Below, in pieces: positions 5,687 through 7,443 of a stretch of DNA of 7,443 nucleotides. The position numbers and the translations under genes were made by a program. A model generated the notes under the pieces. That model saw only the letters and a program-made list of their open reading frames with translations, made no database searches and was not told the origin of the DNA. Position 1 is the first letter of the stretch; every line of letters begins with the position of its first letter. This stretch comes from an uncultured Desulfovibrio sp. (GTDB lineage: Bacteria > Desulfobacterota > Desulfovibrionia > Desulfovibrionales > Desulfovibrionaceae), in the NCBI GenBank assembly GCA_946490455.1, contig CAMLXE010000084.1, positions 1 through 7,443 of the forward strand. The letters run 5' to 3'.

Positions 5687-7443
5687 GTGCCGTCCTCGTT
5701 CTGTTGGAGCGCATACGGTCAAGCGCACGCCTGACCAGTTTCTCAAACTCCGGCTCCAACAATCTCAATTCGCGTTTCAGAGCCGCCGCGCTTTTTTCAT
5801 CAGCAATGTGAAAATGTTGCACGACCTGTATTCCCTCGGATTGAGCTGCCTTTGAGCTGCCGTTTTCAAGCAAGACCGGCGTCCGGGGGAGAACAGGAGC
5901 AGTGCTTGAACTGGACGATGGTGAAGCGGAAATGCCGATACGTCCCGAAGACGAACGTCCTGCAGCGGGAATGAACACGGTCTGAAAACGGTTTCCGCTG
6001 TCCAGTGACACGACGGTGACTGGTCCGGCCCCCTTCCCTTTTCGGCTTCCGCTCTTCTTTCCTTCGCCTTCTCCCCATCCGTCGAAATTCACTGATCCGG
6101 CTGTCGGCAGAGGCTTCGCTCCAACGGGCTTTTCCGGCCTTGGTGCGGACTCTGAAAAACTTGTGGACGGGGGTGCACTGACGGAAGACTCCTTTTTCTC
6201 TTCAGCCTTTTTTTTCGGAGGAGTACGGTCTTCAAGAGGTCCCATGTTCCAGTCCGCAGACATGCTTGGATCATACTTTGGGTTCCATTTCAGCGCATCC
6301 AGTGCCTGCCCGACCTTGTCCACAGCTGAAAAAATCCAGTCGATACCTGTTTTGATGCCTGAAAGTGCCTTGTCGAAAATCCCGCCGATCCAGTCCCACG
6401 CTTTCTGAAAATAGGGGCCAACTCTGTCCCAGTTATCCATTAGCCAACCGGCAGCCAGACCAAGCCCTGTCAGGGCAATGCCTACAGGAGTAAAGTTAAG
6501 CCCCCTGAAAATGATACCCAGACGTTTTGTCGCCTGTCCCAACAAGCCGAAACTACCAGCAACAGCCTTCGTGGACATACCCCATGCCGACTGTGCGGCA
6601 CGATTCAGAATCGTTGCCCTTGTTCCGGCATTCGTCGCTACCGTATTGGCTATGGTCACACCGCGCAGCCGCAGCAACCCGCCTCTCACGAGATTAAGCG
6701 TCGTTGCCATGCCGTTATAGGCATAGCCGAACACGATCCCGCCGACGGTCAACGCAGCCAGCGCCCCCACGCCGGTGAGCAACGCCGTGGTAACATTCGG
6801 GTATGTTTCTGCAAACTTGGTGACAACGCCGACTCCCTTGCTCAATGTTCCGAGCAAAGCGTTGTAGGCCGGAAGAGCCGCATTGCCTACAGTAATGCCA
6901 AGGTTTCGCGTCTGTTGTGCCAGTCTGGCTTCAGCCGTGGCCGTGGTCTGCATTCGGTTCCGATATTCATCAAGAACCGAATTGGTTACATCCGAATTGG
7001 CTATACTGAAAGCCTGTTCAAGCAGATCAAGATTTTCAAGCAATGGTGCAATGGCAGCGATACTTTCATCCCCAAAAAGTTTCATGGAAACAGCGTTCTG
7101 CATTTCACGGGGGACCTGTTTAAGCTGCCTCAAAAGCGTCATAATTGCACTTTTTGCATCGGCCTGCATCTGCTTCTGCATGGCTCCAGGTTCAAGTCCA
7201 AGACGACTGAAAATCTCCTTCTGATCCTTTGTCATGGCGTTGCCGAGAGTCAGGACCTTGGAAAAATTCTTCATGGCCGTTCCAGCCACTTCCACCTGTG
7301 CACCAGAAGCCTTGAACGCCATGCCGAGCGCAGCTATGTCCTGTGATGCCATCCCGGAGCCCTTCATAAGCGGCCCCATACGGGTGAAAATCTGGTCGAT
7401 CTCTCCGGCCTCGCCGTTCATCTCGTTCGACAGTGCGTTGATC
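5676..7443 (-). CDS. Phage tail tape measure protein (5' end outside window)
   Basis: This protein sets tail-tube length and occupies the tube lumen before ejection. 588 residues are visible, and the gene is open to the window edge, so its N-terminus is missing. Seen: an Ala/Gly/Met-rich helical region at visible residues 1-200, matching the core of TP901-type tape measure proteins (for example the GMAFKASGAQVEVAGTAM stretch). Two hydrophobic segments follow, at about 219-244 and 319-335, then Trp-rich amphipathic helices at 337-375. From about 406 to 517 the sequence becomes a low-complexity Pro/Ser/Lys/Gly linker. The end (about 535-582) is a charged helix rich in Arg, Leu and Glu, a common ending in this family. 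The gene overlaps the X gene by 11 bp. An A8 run in the linker forms an in-frame slippery heptamer (see findings). The family call is firm; the full length is unknown. Confidence 0.92.
   Translation of the reverse strand, partial: INALSNEMNGEAGEIDQIFTRMGPLMKGSGMASQDIAALGMAFKASGAQVEVAGTAMKNFSKVLTLGNAMTKDQKEIFSRLGLEPGAMQKQMQADAKSAIMTLLRQLKQVPREMQNAVSMKLFGDESIAAIAPLLENLDLLEQAFSIANSDVTNSVLDEYRNRMQTTATAEARLAQQTRNLGITVGNAALPAYNALLGTLSKGVGVVTKFAETYPNVTTALLTGVGALAALTVGGIVFGYAYNGMATTLNLVRGGLLRLRGVTIANTVATNAGTRATILNRAAQSAWGMSTKAVAGSFGLLGQATKRLGIIFRGLNFTPVGIALTGLGLAAGWLMDNWDRVGPYFQKAWDWIGGIFDKALSGIKTGIDWIFSAVDKVGQALDALKWNPKYDPSMSADWNMGPLEDRTPPKKKAEEKKESSVSAPPSTSFSESAPRPEKPVGAKPLPTAGSVNFDGWGEGEGKKSGSRKGKGAGPVTVVSLDSGNRFQTVFIPAAGRSSSGRIGISASPSSSSSTAPVLPRTPVLLENGSSKAAQSEGIQVVQHFHIADEKSAAALKRELRLLEPEFEKLVRRALDRMRSNRTRTAHAQ
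5693..5697 (-). promoter_or_regulatory. Ribosome binding site of X
   Basis: GAGGA on the coding strand, 6 bases before the ATG at 5686. It lies inside the end of the tape measure gene and decides the X start over the upstream in-frame TTG. Confidence 0.7.
6207..6213 (-). other. Candidate -1 frameshift slippery heptamer in the tape measure gene
   Basis: On the coding strand an A8 run is followed by G and read as AAA AAA AAG, so its last seven bases form A AAA AAG, the same heptamer as in E. coli dnaX. Slipping back one base gives GGC then TGA, truncating the protein one glycine after the lysines. The flanking hexamers ACTCCT (just upstream) and AGGAGT (just downstream) are complementary and could place the run in a hairpin loop. 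No clear Shine-Dalgarno-like stimulator is visible at the dnaX distance. Function is inference only. Confidence 0.3.

Noticed and set aside
6089..6274. Minus-strand open frame overlapping the tape measure gene in another frame
   Set aside because: It is the +1 frame reading through the A8 run. It is Arg/Lys/Pro/Ser-rich with no domain, so it is treated as a shadow.
6016..6408. Plus-strand open frame opposite the tape measure linker
   Set aside because: Its Phe/Ser/Pro-rich composition is what the complement of a Lys/Ser/Gly linker gives; no independent support.
1..7443. Internal promoters, terminators, tRNAs, insertion sequences, attachment sites or CRISPR repeats
   Set aside because: Coding sequence is continuous with overlapping genes; I saw no tRNA-like fold, regularly spaced repeats, inverted-repeat element ends or hairpin plus T-run terminator on the minus strand.

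Overview
The window is one compact block of contractile-tail (myovirus, P2-type) structural genes, all read on the minus strand. It comes from a prophage, phage or phage-derived tailocin of a Gram-negative bacterium. The host cannot be named from this sequence. Moderate GC and the fibre architecture (an N-terminal tail-collar fibre domain followed by a Trp/Tyr-rich C-terminal part) resemble prophages of Desulfovibrionaceae-like bacteria, but that is a low-confidence impression.

In transcription order (high to low coordinates) the layout is: tail tape measure protein, 5' end outside the window (7443-5676); LysM-like tail protein X (5686-5477); baseplate hub protein D (5477-4440); spike/baseplate assembly protein V (4440-3790); a P2 gpU-like tube terminator candidate (3793-3401); gp25-like wedge protein W (3401-3060); baseplate wedge protein J (3073-1943); tail protein I (1950-1207); and a tail fibre, 3' end outside the window (1210-1). 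No intergenic gap exists. All eight gene junctions overlap by 1 to 14 bp, most starts have a good Shine-Dalgarno sequence inside the preceding gene, and I see no internal promoter or terminator. The block therefore looks like the middle of a single late transcript.

Together these genes build the distal half of a contractile tail. The tape measure sets tube length, X and D form the hub, V is the membrane-piercing spike, W, J and I form the wedges that link sheath contraction to fibre binding, and the fibre recognises the host surface. Capsid, sheath, tube, tail chaperone, lysis, integration and replication genes would lie outside the window.

This is a recognisable tail module, not an obviously new system. 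The points most worth a second look are: an in-frame A AAA AAG slippery heptamer in the tape measure gene, whose -1 frame stops after one codon; the position of the gpU-like gene between V and W; a regular octad glycine repeat and histidine-rich apex in the spike; and a fibre with duplicated glycine-rich hinge motifs, one holding a G7 tract.
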